From Rheinheimera sediminis (GTDB lineage Bacteria; Pseudomonadota; Gammaproteobacteria; Enterobacterales; Alteromonadaceae): a stretch of DNA of 64,000 nucleotides. The stretch lies in the NCBI RefSeq assembly GCF_004005375.1, contig NZ_RZUF01000010.1:62001-126000 (forward strand). The letters run 5' to 3'. Every line of letters starts with the position of its first letter. Position 1 is the first letter of the stretch. The position numbers were made by a program, and so were the translations under genes. The notes under the pieces are model-generated. The model was given only the letters and a program-made list of their open reading frames with translations. It did no database searches and had not been told where the DNA came from. This document shows, in pieces, positions 10,434 to 19,436 of the stretch.

Positions 10434-11972
10434 ATGTCTTGTCCTATTGCTATCGCTGTTTCTTCTGTTCAGGCTGCACTGAATGACGCCCAATGGGATG
10501 CACTGATTATTGTTGCGTCTGATTTCACTGCAGTGACTGAATTACAAGCTGCAATTCATGCTGCTGCGGCTATAGATAGCCGTATTGGTAAAGAAACAGT
10601 CTTGCTGTTATCTGAAAAAGCTCCGGGACAACGTCTGGTGCTTTCGCCTACAGGCCCGCTGGACAGAGATTATGATGATGTCCGTAGTTTTTATGATGCA
10701 GCCAAACAGGGGATAGCCCAGGCCAAAGCCGCAGGTGCTAAGGCGCCAGCCTTGTATACGATAGTGCCAGACTCTGATGCTTACCAGTATGCCGCAGAGG
10801 TGGCTTATTTAGGGGCTTGTCAGGCTCTATGGCAGCCATTAGAGGGCCGTGAAGCCCGTGGCGAAGCAGTGCTTGAACCTGTTAGCCAGATTGGTGTGAT
10901 TGGAGTATCGGAACAGCAAGCCAGTTACATCAGTGCTGTGGAAGCCGGGAAGCGTGTCGCCCGTGACTTATGCGGCACCGAACCTGAGCGTATGGCTCCG
11001 CGTCGCTTTGCCGATTATTGTGTTGAAACTTTTGCGGGCACTGATGTTCTGGTTTCGGTAGAAACTAAAGTCGATGTGCTGCAAAAAGATTATCCATTAC
11101 TGATGGCCGTGGCACGCTGCTCTTTGCAAGTGGATCGTCACAAACCTGCAGTAATAAGGCTTGAGTATCAGGGCGAAGGCGAAATTGAACAAACTCTGTT
11201 GTTTGCCGGTAAAGGACTGGTCTATGACACAGGCGGCGCTGATTTAAAAATCGGCGGCGGTATGGCTGGCATGAGCCGCGACAAGGGCGGTGCTGCAGCT
11301 GTAGCGGGATTCTTGAAAACTGTGGCTTTGCTAAAGCCTAAAGGCTTAAAAATCATTGCAGAAATTGGCGCAGTGCGTAATAGCATTGGTGCTGATGCTT
11401 TTGTGCCGGACGAAATTATTACCAGTCATGCCGGAGTGCGGGTACGCATTGGTAATACGGATGCAGAGGGCCGCTTGGTGCTGGCTGATTTGTTATCCCA
11501 TCTGCGTGAAGATGCCAAAACAGCTGTGAATCCTACCTTGTATTCTATTGCTACTTTAACAGGCCATGCGGCCCGTGCAGTTGGGCCATACAGTGCTCTG
11601 GTTGAAAACGGGGCTGCCCGTCGTATAGGTTTGTCTGCCGATTTAGCAATGATTGGTGATTTATGGGCCGACCCAAGCGAAATATCCCGCAGTCGCCGTG
11701 AAGATTTCAGCTTTATCAAAGGCCGTACTTCAGCCGACGATTTGTTAAGTTGCAATAATGCTCCGTCTTCTGTTACTCCTCGTGGCCATCAGTTCCCAAT
11801 GGCATTTTTAGTGGCTGCTGCTGGTTTAGATCAACATGGATTAAATACAGAACAACCACTGCCTTATTGTCATATGGATATAGCGGGCAGTGGTGTTGAC
11901 GGCGGCGACTGGCAACATGGCAAACCATCAGCCGCACCAGTGGCTGCTTTGGCCGCTTACTACTGTTTATAA
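10434..11972 (+). CDS. M17-family leucyl aminopeptidase-like protein
   Basis: This 512-residue cytosolic protein belongs to the M17 leucyl aminopeptidase family of two-metal exopeptidases. The metal and catalytic segments are recognisable but not standard: DTGGADLKIGGGMAGMSRDKGGAAAVAGF in place of the usual SGG-x-xLKP...MKxDMGGAA, then the well-kept NTDAEGRLVLADLL. Lys and Asp at the expected places are present. It is more divergent than PepA or PepB and may be a paralogue with a changed specificity. No Shine-Dalgarno sequence is obvious before the ATG. It is flanked by terminators on both sides and so appears to be a single-gene unit. Confidence 0.82.
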   Translation: MSCPIAIAVSSVQAALNDAQWDALIIVASDFTAVTELQAAIHAAAAIDSRIGKETVLLLSEKAPGQRLVLSPTGPLDRDYDDVRSFYDAAKQGIAQAKAAGAKAPALYTIVPDSDAYQYAAEVAYLGACQALWQPLEGREARGEAVLEPVSQIGVIGVSEQQASYISAVEAGKRVARDLCGTEPERMAPRRFADYCVETFAGTDVLVSVETKVDVLQKDYPLLMAVARCSLQVDRHKPAVIRLEYQGEGEIEQTLLFAGKGLVYDTGGADLKIGGGMAGMSRDKGGAAAVAGFLKTVALLKPKGLKIIAEIGAVRNSIGADAFVPDEIITSHAGVRVRIGNTDAEGRLVLADLLSHLREDAKTAVNPTLYSIATLTGHAARAVGPYSALVENGAARRIGLSADLAMIGDLWADPSEISRSRREDFSFIKGRTSADDLLSCNNAPSSVTPRGHQFPMAFLVAAAGLDQHGLNTEQPLPYCHMDIAGSGVDGGDWQHGKPSAAPVAALAAYYCL

Positions 11973-11994
11973 ACCAGAATTCACTTGGCTATTG

Positions 11995-12025
11995 AAAAAC
12001 CCGAGGCTATGCTTCGGGTTTTTGC
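11995..12025 (+). terminator. Rho-independent terminator after the M17 peptidase gene
   Basis: AAAAACCCGAGGC pairs with GCTTCGGGTTTTT (one G-T pair) around a TAT loop, ending in a T run. Confidence 0.87.
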
Positions 12026-12056
12026 ATTTCTGTATCTGACAAACGGATCTGACCTG

Positions 12057-13352
12057 ATGAATTTTATTGATCGTTATTTTGAGCTGACAGCGCGCCAAAC
12101 CAATATCAAACAAGAGCTGATCGCAGGTTTAACCACTTTTATGGCGATGAGTTATATCCTCTTTGTGAACCCCAGTATGCTGGCGCAAACCGGTATGGAT
12201 CATGGTGCTGTTTTTGTTGCCACTTGTCTGGCTGCAGCTTTTGGTTCTATCGCTATGGGCATGCTGGCGAACCTGCCTGTAGCTTTGGCTCCGGGCATGG
12301 GCCTGAACGCTTTTTTTACTTATATCATAGTGCTGGAACAAGGCCATAGCTGGCAGACGGCTTTAGCCGCAGTATTTTGTTCAGGTGTTTTGTTTTTATT
12401 GCTGAGCATTTTTAGAATTCGCGAGTGGATTATTCAAAGTATTCCTTTCGCATTAAAAATGGGCATAGCTGCTGGTATAGGCATGTTTTTGGCACTGATT
12501 GCATTAAAAACCGCCAATATTATAGTGGCCAGCCCAGCCACTTTAGTGACACTGGGTGATTTACATGACCCTAAAGTACTGCTGGCTATTGCAGGTTTCT
12601 TCCTTATTTTTGCGCTGGCTCATCGTAAGCAGCATGCAGCTGTGTTTATCAGTATTTTAGTGATCACAGCTATTGGCTGCTGGCGTGGTGATACCAGTTT
12701 TACAGGTTTCGTCTCTATGCCACCTTCCTTAGCTCCAACTTTTTTACAGTTGGATTTCGCTTCTGTGCTGCAATGGGTGATGATTCCGGTTGTTTTAAGT
12801 TTGCTGTTTTTAGATTTATTTGACACCTCAGGCACTTTAGTCGCTGTCAGCCAAAGGGCTGGATTGATGAAACCTAATGGTGATATACCGCGTTTAAAAG
12901 ATGCTTTATTGGCCGATAGTTCTGCCACTATAGCGGGCTCTTTATTTGGCACTTCTACCACCACCAGTTATGTTGAAAGCATAGCGGGTGTCAGTGCGGG
13001 TGGACGAACAGGTTTAACTGCTGTAGTGGTGGGGCTGGCCTTTTTAGCTGCACTTTGGTTCTCCCCTTTGGCTGCTATGGTCCCAGCCTATGCAACGGCG
13101 GGAGCTTTACTCTATGTAGCGACCCTGATGCTAAGTAGTTTGCAGCATGTAGAGTGGGACGATCTGATCGAATCTGTACCTGTGGTCGTAATTCTGATGA
13201 TGATGCCGCTGACGTTTTCTATTGCTGATGGTATAGGTATGGGCTTTATTACTTATGCGGTGCTTTGTTTGGTCACTGGCCGTTTGTCAAAAACGACCTT
13301 GAGTGTTTGGGTATTAACCGCGGTCTTTGCGGCTAAATTTTTCTTTGCCTAA
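12057..13352 (+). CDS. NCS2-family purine permease (AzgA-like)
   Basis: The 431-residue membrane protein belongs to the AzgA branch of the nucleobase-cation symporters, which import adenine, guanine or hypoxanthine with protons. Supporting motifs are QELIAGLTTFMAMSYILFVNPSML near the N-terminus, ALAPGMGLNAFFTY, LLFLDLFDTSGTLVAV and SLFGTSTTTSYVESIAGVSAGGRTG, all hallmarks of this branch. About a dozen hydrophobic segments are visible. The start at 12057 lies beyond the preceding terminator; the longer frame from 11985 would run through that hairpin and is rejected. The exact purine is not predictable. Confidence 0.88.
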   Translation: MNFIDRYFELTARQTNIKQELIAGLTTFMAMSYILFVNPSMLAQTGMDHGAVFVATCLAAAFGSIAMGMLANLPVALAPGMGLNAFFTYIIVLEQGHSWQTALAAVFCSGVLFLLLSIFRIREWIIQSIPFALKMGIAAGIGMFLALIALKTANIIVASPATLVTLGDLHDPKVLLAIAGFFLIFALAHRKQHAAVFISILVITAIGCWRGDTSFTGFVSMPPSLAPTFLQLDFASVLQWVMIPVVLSLLFLDLFDTSGTLVAVSQRAGLMKPNGDIPRLKDALLADSSATIAGSLFGTSTTTSYVESIAGVSAGGRTGLTAVVVGLAFLAALWFSPLAAMVPAYATAGALLYVATLMLSSLQHVEWDDLIESVPVVVILMMMPLTFSIADGIGMGFITYAVLCLVTGRLSKTTLSVWVLTAVFAAKFFFA

Positions 13353-13360
13353 GGATGAAT

Positions 13361-14197
13361 ATGAAAAAAGTTACAGTGTTATTCGCTCTGTTGTTGTCTG
13401 CCGCGGCAATAGCGCAGGATAAAGTACAGGTCACAAGCACAGAATTAGCACCACATTTATATATGATTAAAGGGGCTGGCGGTAATATTGCTGCTGTTGT
13501 AGGGCCACAAGGGGCGCTGGTGGTGGATTCACAGTACGAGCATGTGGCGCCTCAAATTAAGGCTGAGCTTGAAAGCAAACAAGCCGGAGTGCAGATCAAG
13601 ACTCTGATCAATACCCATTTTCATGGTGATCACGTCAATGGCAATGCGGCTTTAGCTGCTGGCGCTGAGATTATTGCACATACCAATGTATTAACGCGGT
13701 TAAAGGCGGACAGCAAATTCCCGATGGCCGGCTTGCCAACTGAAACTTTTGTCGGTGAAAAACAGCTGTCGCTGAATGGGGTTGATTTGCAGCTAGTGAC
13801 TATGCCTGTCAGTCATACTGATGGCGATTTGGTTGTTTGGTTTAAAGAGGCCAATGTATTGCATATGGGTGATCTGTTTTTTGCTGACCGTTTCCCCTTT
13901 ATCGATCTGAACAGTGGCGGCTCAGTGCAAGGCTATATCAATAACGTTAAAACTCTGCTGGGCCAGATTGATGATAAAACGCGGCTGATACCAGGTCATG
14001 GTGATTTAATGGATAAGGCTGGCTTACAGCGTTTTTTAGTTATGATGGAACAGACGCTTGCTGAAGTGAAGGTGTTAAAAGCTGAAGGCAAAACCGAAGA
14101 GCAAATAGTGGTGCAAGGTTTATCCGCACAATGGAAAAGCTGGAGCTGGAATTTTATCACTGAAGAACGGTGGATCCGCACGCTATTTAAAGCTTAG
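13361..14197 (+). CDS. Secreted metallo-beta-lactamase-fold hydrolase
   Basis: The 278-residue protein has a Sec signal peptide (MKKVTVLFALLLSAAAIAQ, cleavage after IAQ) and a metallo-beta-lactamase fold. The metal ligands are visible: THFHGDHVNG (HxHxDH), SHTDGD, HMGDLFF and IPGHGD. The set fits a two-zinc periplasmic hydrolase. Similar proteins are annotated as MBL-fold hydrolases of unknown substrate; resistance activity should not be assumed. ATG 13361 has AAGG six bases upstream and gives a standard signal peptide; ATG 13355 is an alternative. The gene starts 8 bases after the permease stop, so the two are probably co-transcribed. Confidence 0.85.
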   Translation: MKKVTVLFALLLSAAAIAQDKVQVTSTELAPHLYMIKGAGGNIAAVVGPQGALVVDSQYEHVAPQIKAELESKQAGVQIKTLINTHFHGDHVNGNAALAAGAEIIAHTNVLTRLKADSKFPMAGLPTETFVGEKQLSLNGVDLQLVTMPVSHTDGDLVVWFKEANVLHMGDLFFADRFPFIDLNSGGSVQGYINNVKTLLGQIDDKTRLIPGHGDLMDKAGLQRFLVMMEQTLAEVKVLKAEGKTEEQIVVQGLSAQWKSWSWNFITEERWIRTLFKA

Positions 14198-14211
14198 TCT
14201 TGTAGTTCGTT

Positions 14212-14252
14212 AGCGCTCTGGGTATGCTTTGGCAAATATCAGAGCGCTTTTA
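14212..14252 (+). terminator. Probable terminator after the MBL-fold hydrolase gene
   Basis: AGCGCTCTG and CAGAGCGCT form a perfect 9-bp stem across a 19-base loop, followed by TTTTA. It lies just before the hybrid kinase gene. Confidence 0.65.
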
Positions 14253-14272
14253 GGGCATAAACCAGGATCTTC

Positions 14273-16918
14273 ATGAGGTTACGTGAAACTTTAGTAGTCT
14301 ACATGCTACCTATGCTGGTTTTGCCTTTGTTAATTTTGGGTTACTTATCCTACCATTTCAGCGATCGCTACTACGAACAAAAGCTGTTTTTACAAATTAA
14401 GGGAGAGCTTGTAAAACAACAACAGCAGATACGCTTAACCTTGTCTTCTTACCAACAAAGCTTGCACACTTTATCTAATCAGCCTTTGGTCGATCGTTTT
14501 ATTGCAGGTGAACAGCAGCTTGCACCTGAATTATTCCAGATTTTTGAACGTTACCGCACTGCTCATCAGGACATCAGTGCTGTGAAGTTTATTCGTTTAA
14601 ATGGCGACTATCAGTTGACTGTGCCTTCAGAGCAAAAGGAAAGTGGTCCAAGTAGATTCAGAAACCAGTATTTTTCTGTGTTGCAGTCCATGATGGACGA
14701 CAGTGGATTTTTCCTGTCCAGTGAACAAGGTTCTGGCCAAATCAATTTGTATGTTGCTCAGAAACTGTATTCGTCCGGCCAGTCTCAAGGCGATATCAAA
14801 CGTCTTTGGGGTTATATAGTTTTGGTCATGAAACCGCAACTTTTTGAGTACGCTATCAGTAAGTTAGCTGGCGAGTGGCGAGCGCCTTTGGTGGTGAGTC
14901 AGGCCGCTACCATAGCTTTTTCCGAAAATACGCTGCTGATGGGGAGTGCATTCACACCTGTGCATTTCGCTGAAATTCAGGCCAGTGTTGACCAGGAGCA
15001 ATTTGTTTCAACCCTATTACTTGGTCAGCCCATGCTGGTCACTGCTGTATCTTTAGCTGGACCCTATCAGCTACTTATAGGAGTGCAGCCTGCTTTACTA
15101 GATAACAGCATGACACTTAAGCCTTCGTTAATTGCATTGTTTTGTGTGTTGTGTTGCATAGGTTTGCCTCTGCTGATTTATCGGGTATTGGCGCGTTTTG
15201 TATTTTCACCGATCCGGGAGTTGACCACAGCTAAAACTGCGGTAGGTCGTGGAGATTTATCAACAGTATTGAAAGTAAAAAAGCAGGATGAATTAGGTGA
15301 TCTGTTTGCTGCTTTTAATGTCATGGTGCGACAGCTCAGAGTATACAGAGAGCGTGAGCGTGCCTACCAGTTGCAGTTAGAAGACAAAGTCGCAGCCAGA
15401 ACACAGGATCTGGCCAATGCTAATCAGCAGCTTGAAGACGCGAATCAGCAATTGACTTTCGCTCGTGAGGTCGCAGAGCAGGCCAATAGACTCAAAAGTG
15501 TATTTTTGGCGAATATGAGCCATGAAATTCGTACACCTTTAACCGCTATTATTGGTTTTAGTGAACAAGCTATTCATGAAAACGATCCTCACCGACAACT
15601 GGATTATTTGAGTCGGGTATTGCGCAGTGGCGACCACTTATTAGCCTTGATCAATGATATTCTCGACTTATCTAAAATTGAAGCCGACAAGTTGGAGTTA
15701 CTGACTGAGCGTGTGAACCTACCAGCTGTTCTGGACGATATTTATCAATTAACTAAACAGCAAGCCGAGCACAAAGGTCTGCAATGTTTCCTCGAGCTGA
15801 ATTATCCTTTACCCCACTATATCTACACTGATACTTTAAGATTTCGTCAGGTGCTGCTGAATCTGACCTCTAACGCTGTTAAATTTACTCAGAAAGGCAA
15901 AGTGGTTATCAGCGTTTCCTATCAGACTCCTGAAGAACTTTTGAGGATCAAAATTAAAGACACTGGTATTGGCGTTACCTCTGCTGAACTGAGTAAGCTG
16001 TTCCAGCCTTTTGTACAAGCCGATGCAGCAGTTACTCGAAATTTCGGTGGTTCCGGGCTTGGACTTTGTATTTCAAAAAAGCTGATGGAGCAAATGCAGG
16101 GAGATATTAGAGTAGAGAGTGTCAAAGGTATAGGTAGTTGTTTTGAGATTGTAATGTCTTGTGAGCATCAGCATATTAGTCTTGTTCATAGCTATCAGTG
16201 TCCTGTCGCAGAAAGTACAAAAGTAGAAGTTCCTGCTAATTATCAGAAGCTTAAAATACTTGTAGCTGAAGATAATCCAGACAATCAGCTATTGATCCAA
16301 GTGCTGTTGAAGAAGTTGGGTATTCAGGCCGTTGTGGTGGAAAATGGTCACAAGGCGGTAGAACGAGTTCTGCTGGAAAGTTTTGATCTGGTGTTGATGG
16401 ATATGCAGATGCCGGAAATGGGAGGAGAAGAGGCAACAGCTTTGATCCGACACGCGGGTATAGATTTACCTATCGTTGCTCTGACAGCCAATGTGATGAG
16501 TGAAGATCAAAACCGTTATCTGAAGGCTGGCTGCCAAGCTGTTTTATCTAAGCCTATAGTACAAAAAGATTTCTTAGCTGTGATTCGTAAATATTGTCAT
16601 ACCGCCAGCTCGCTTGATGAGCAACTAGAGCGTCAGTTGGCTGCTGATCCTGTGATTATTCAACTTAAAAAAGACTTTAAGCTTGCACTTCCTGACATGT
16701 TAAAAGACTTCCGTTTATGGCTCTCTTGTAAGAATTGGCAGCGTTTACAGTATGAGGCTCATAGTGTTAAAGGTAGTGCGGGCAGTATGGGGTATCCGCA
16801 GTTAACTGCATTGATGTCAAAAATAGAGTTAGCTGCACAACTTGCTGATCTTGAGCAGATCAGTCAGTTAATTGCTGAATTTGAAGCTTTGTTGTCTGCC
16901 GAACATGGAACAAAATAG
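14273..16918 (+). CDS. Hybrid sensor histidine kinase with receiver and HPt domains
   Basis: The 881-residue protein has a membrane helix at about 8-28, a periplasmic sensor region, a second helix near 280-305 and a HAMP linker. A coiled coil follows, then a HisKA domain with phospho-acceptor His417 in NMSHEIRTPL and an ATPase domain (DTGIG, GGSGLGL). A receiver domain has phospho-acceptor Asp710 in LMDMQMPEMGG, and a C-terminal HPt domain has His830 in AHSVKGSAGS. This is the complete His-Asp-His relay in one chain, like ArcB or BarA, so an unlinked response regulator should receive the phosphate. The ligand is not evident; the periplasmic region resembles Cache-type sensors only loosely. 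The neighbours are a HIT and an HDOD gene. Confidence 0.9.
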   Translation: MRLRETLVVYMLPMLVLPLLILGYLSYHFSDRYYEQKLFLQIKGELVKQQQQIRLTLSSYQQSLHTLSNQPLVDRFIAGEQQLAPELFQIFERYRTAHQDISAVKFIRLNGDYQLTVPSEQKESGPSRFRNQYFSVLQSMMDDSGFFLSSEQGSGQINLYVAQKLYSSGQSQGDIKRLWGYIVLVMKPQLFEYAISKLAGEWRAPLVVSQAATIAFSENTLLMGSAFTPVHFAEIQASVDQEQFVSTLLLGQPMLVTAVSLAGPYQLLIGVQPALLDNSMTLKPSLIALFCVLCCIGLPLLIYRVLARFVFSPIRELTTAKTAVGRGDLSTVLKVKKQDELGDLFAAFNVMVRQLRVYRERERAYQLQLEDKVAARTQDLANANQQLEDANQQLTFAREVAEQANRLKSVFLANMSHEIRTPLTAIIGFSEQAIHENDPHRQLDYLSRVLRSGDHLLALINDILDLSKIEADKLELLTERVNLPAVLDDIYQLTKQQAEHKGLQCFLELNYPLPHYIYTDTLRFRQVLLNLTSNAVKFTQKGKVVISVSYQTPEELLRIKIKDTGIGVTSAELSKLFQPFVQADAAVTRNFGGSGLGLCISKKLMEQMQGDIRVESVKGIGSCFEIVMSCEHQHISLVHSYQCPVAESTKVEVPANYQKLKILVAEDNPDNQLLIQVLLKKLGIQAVVVENGHKAVERVLLESFDLVLMDMQMPEMGGEEATALIRHAGIDLPIVALTANVMSEDQNRYLKAGCQAVLSKPIVQKDFLAVIRKYCHTASSLDEQLERQLAADPVIIQLKKDFKLALPDMLKDFRLWLSCKNWQRLQYEAHSVKGSAGSMGYPQLTALMSKIELAAQLADLEQISQLIAEFEALLSAEHGTK

Positions 16919-16928
16919 GAGATCTAAA

Positions 16929-17345
16929 GTGGCACAGACTGGATTTGAGCTAGCACCAGAGATAGAGCGCGACAGTCTTTGGTTAGCAGATTGGCCCTTG
17001 TGCCAGTTAAGGTTGCAAAATGATGCTAATTATCCTTGGTTTATTTTGATACCAAGGCGAGCGGCTATGATTGAAATTATTGATTTATCCGAAGAAGAAC
17101 AGCGACAGTTGTGGCAAGAAAGTGCTTATTTGTCGAGGTTTTTAAAGTCAGAGTTTCAGGCTAAAAAACTAAACGTGGCTGCACTTGGTAATATGGTTTC
17201 GCAATTGCACCTGCATCATATAGTGCGTTACGAAAATGATCTGGCTTGGCCCGCCCCCGTTTGGGGAAAACTACCAGCTCAAGCTTACAGTGAAATCGCT
17301 TTGCAGCAGTTAAAACAAAAGTTAACGTTTTTAAACCTCCCTTGA
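16929..17345 (+). CDS. HIT-family protein
   Basis: The 138-residue protein belongs to the histidine triad superfamily of nucleotide hydrolases and transferases. The triad segment is QLHLHHIVRYENDLAWPAPVWG: the first His of the usual triad is Gln, a pattern I recall from a gammaproteobacterial HIT subgroup that keeps the AWPxPVWG ending. The GTG start at 16929 has AGGAG seven bases upstream and follows the kinase stop by 10 bases. A longer frame beginning inside the kinase gene is less likely. Substrate is unknown. Confidence 0.85.
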   Translation: MAQTGFELAPEIERDSLWLADWPLCQLRLQNDANYPWFILIPRRAAMIEIIDLSEEEQRQLWQESAYLSRFLKSEFQAKKLNVAALGNMVSQLHLHHIVRYENDLAWPAPVWGKLPAQAYSEIALQQLKQKLTFLNLP

Positions 17346-17447
17346 AGATGGTTCCGACCTACACTGGTAGCATCACCACTTTTGTGGTTAGACTGGATTC
17401 GCTATTAAACTTCATTGTCTGAAAAATTTGTTGTAAGGAACCTTGTT

Positions 17448-18287
17448 ATGTCGGCCGAAAATGCCTTATTGACCATCTTGGTTGAGAAGATCCGCACAGA
17501 TATGCTGGTGCTGCCCACTTTACCTGAAATGGCTATTAGGGTCCGGAGAACAGCAGACGATCCTGATAGTAACTTATTGATGATGACCGATGTTATAGCT
17601 CAGGATCCTGCGCTGGCTGCTCGTATGATTAAAGTTGCCAATAGTGCTTTTATGGGGCGCTCTATTAAAGTCAACTCGCTCAATCAGGCAATCACTCGTA
17701 TCGGTTTAAGTCAGGTAAAAAATATAGCGACCGCCATGGCGATGGAGCAATTATTTGTCTCCCAGCATGAGCAAATCAAAGAAAGGATGGCGCAAATCTG
17801 GCGTGATAGCGTGAACGTCACCAGCATAGCTCTGGCTTGTTTAAAGCGCTATATTGCAGAGAATAAGCACTGCAATTTAAATCTGGATGTCATGACACTC
17901 GCTGGTTTGATGCACTTAATTGGTGCTTTACCTATATTAACTGAGGCCGAGCGTTATCAGACTGTGTTTGGAGATCCGCAGTTTTTAGAAAATGCTATCA
18001 AGACCTTATCAGGTCAAATTGGTTCAGGCATTATGCGTGCCTGGGACTTTGCCGAGGTTTATGTGCAGATAGTGCAGAACTGGAGCGATCCCTCTTATCA
18101 GGACGATCAGGTCAGTTACATCGATTTTATCCGGCTTGGAGCTTTGGTACAGAGTACTTTGGACGACACTGTTCGTGTACAGGCTTTACAACCTTATATA
18201 GAGCGACATGTGGTACCAGATGCTAATTTTATGGACATAGAAGAGATTCGTGTTATTTCTCAAGAAGTGAAAGCGCTATTTAGTTAA
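17448..18287 (+). CDS. HDOD domain protein
   Basis: The 279-residue protein is made of one HDOD domain, a catalytically degenerate relative of HD phosphohydrolases found in signalling proteins. Visible are LPTLPEMAIRVRRTADDPDSNLLMMTDVIAQDPALAARMIKVANSAF, INSLNQAITRIGLSQVKN-like motifs and the LAGLMHLIGALPIL region where HD-GYP enzymes have metal ligands. Such proteins often act in chemotaxis, c-di-GMP or stress signalling. ATG 17448 has AAGGAA upstream; a TTG at 17415 is an alternative. It is downstream of the hybrid kinase and HIT genes and may share their transcript. Confidence 0.87.
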   Translation: MSAENALLTILVEKIRTDMLVLPTLPEMAIRVRRTADDPDSNLLMMTDVIAQDPALAARMIKVANSAFMGRSIKVNSLNQAITRIGLSQVKNIATAMAMEQLFVSQHEQIKERMAQIWRDSVNVTSIALACLKRYIAENKHCNLNLDVMTLAGLMHLIGALPILTEAERYQTVFGDPQFLENAIKTLSGQIGSGIMRAWDFAEVYVQIVQNWSDPSYQDDQVSYIDFIRLGALVQSTLDDTVRVQALQPYIERHVVPDANFMDIEEIRVISQEVKALFS

Positions 18288-18367
18288 GCTGAACTGGGGA
18301 TAACAAATGTCGGCCTCTGCTTATTTAATCAATAAAATCAGTGGATTAATTTTGACATATTCAAAAT

Positions 18368-18396
18368 AAGCAGCCCGACAGAAGACAGGGCTGCTT
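18368..18396 (-). terminator. Probable terminator after rdgC
   Basis: AAGCAGCCC and GGGCTGCTT form a 9-bp stem around an 11-base loop. On the minus strand it is followed by ATTTTGAATATG, which suits the end of rdgC; it may also stop transcription from the HDOD side. Confidence 0.6.
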
Positions 18397-18411
18397 GGCT
18401 GTAGCGCTAGT

Positions 18412-19308
18412 TTACTGTGCTGCGATATTCGCTTTTAGCGGCAGCAAAGCCTGACGCAAAGCGTCTGTCATCAGTAATAAATCTGCGTCTAAGCGACCTA
18501 TTACATCATCCCAACCCATTTCTTCATTGGAACCCGACAGCAAGTCGTGGAATTTTAGACGTTTAATACTGCCATCTTCACAGATCAAAAAGGTGACCTT
18601 TTCGTCTTGTTCTAAGGCCAGCTTAGTGACAAGTTTATCCTGTAAGTGACTTTGTACTTCATCGGCACTCAGCAAGTGATTGATAAAACGTACTTTAGCA
18701 CCTTCTTCATCCGGCGCTTTTAATTCAGCTTCAGCACCTAGTTGGAATCCTTGTGGTAATTCTTTGCCTTGTAACCAGAAATGCAGTTGCTGATTCAACT
18801 GATGATTGTCTAAAAGTGGCATCGCAGGCAAGGAACCAAAAGCTTTACGCAGCAAAGCCAGTAATTCTTCTGCTCTGCTAGCGCTGCTAGTATCCACTAG
18901 CAACCAGCCTTGTTGTTTGTCATACAAAGCTGTAGTGACGCTGGATTTGCTGAAAGCACGGGGCAATAGGGTCTGGATCAGTTCTTCTTTTAACGCCTGC
19001 TTTTCTTTGCGGCTTAAAGGACGACCTTTTTCCTGCTCCATTGCATCAATTTTGGGGGCCAGCTCTTCATTGACCACTGAACCCGGCAGTACCTTTTCCT
19101 GACGTTTCACCGCAAATAACATTACATCATTGGTTTGGTGGCAGTACTGTTTCAGACTTGGATGCAAAGGGCTGGTGAAGCCCATTTTAATGGCTTCCTG
19201 AGAGGTGCAAGGGGTAAATTTGAATGCAGCTAAGGCCTGCTCTAATTGATCCTGATCAGTGTTTAGGTTTTCAGTGACCTGATATAAACGTAAATTTTTA
19301 AACCACAT
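18412..19308 (-). CDS. rdgC: Recombination-associated protein RdgC
   Basis: RdgC is a DNA-binding ring protein associated with the nucleoid that limits RecA activity. The 298-residue product matches the family length and opens with the hallmark MWFKNLRLYQVTE. Other conserved parts are FTPCTSQEAIKMGFTSPL, KIDAMEQEKGRPLSRKEKQALKEEL and LLMTDALRQALLPL. It stands alone between terminators of its neighbours. Confidence 0.95.
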   Translation of the reverse strand: MWFKNLRLYQVTENLNTDQDQLEQALAAFKFTPCTSQEAIKMGFTSPLHPSLKQYCHQTNDVMLFAVKRQEKVLPGSVVNEELAPKIDAMEQEKGRPLSRKEKQALKEELIQTLLPRAFSKSSVTTALYDKQQGWLLVDTSSASRAEELLALLRKAFGSLPAMPLLDNHQLNQQLHFWLQGKELPQGFQLGAEAELKAPDEEGAKVRFINHLLSADEVQSHLQDKLVTKLALEQDEKVTFLICEDGSIKRLKFHDLLSGSNEEMGWDDVIGRLDADLLLMTDALRQALLPLKANIAAQ

Positions 19309-19392
19309 AAGGAAGTACTCTTGATATAAGAAATGCGGCTTAGTATACAGAGTTCAACTACGGGATTTAGAGTTTTTCGGGTAAAAAATAAC

Positions 19393-19419
19393 AAAGCCCG
19401 GTGCTTTCGACCGGGCTCT
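19393..19419 (-). terminator. Rho-independent terminator after the minus-strand histidine kinase
   Basis: On the minus strand AGCCCGGT pairs with ACCGGGCT around a 7-base loop and continues into TTGTTATTTTTT. It separates the kinase gene from rdgC. Confidence 0.8.
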
Positions 19420-19436
19420 ATTATACTTGGGCAGGT

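Noticed and set aside
10301-10486. 61-residue frame after nqrM
   Set aside because: It reads through the nqrM terminator and into the peptidase gene, and has no coding signature.
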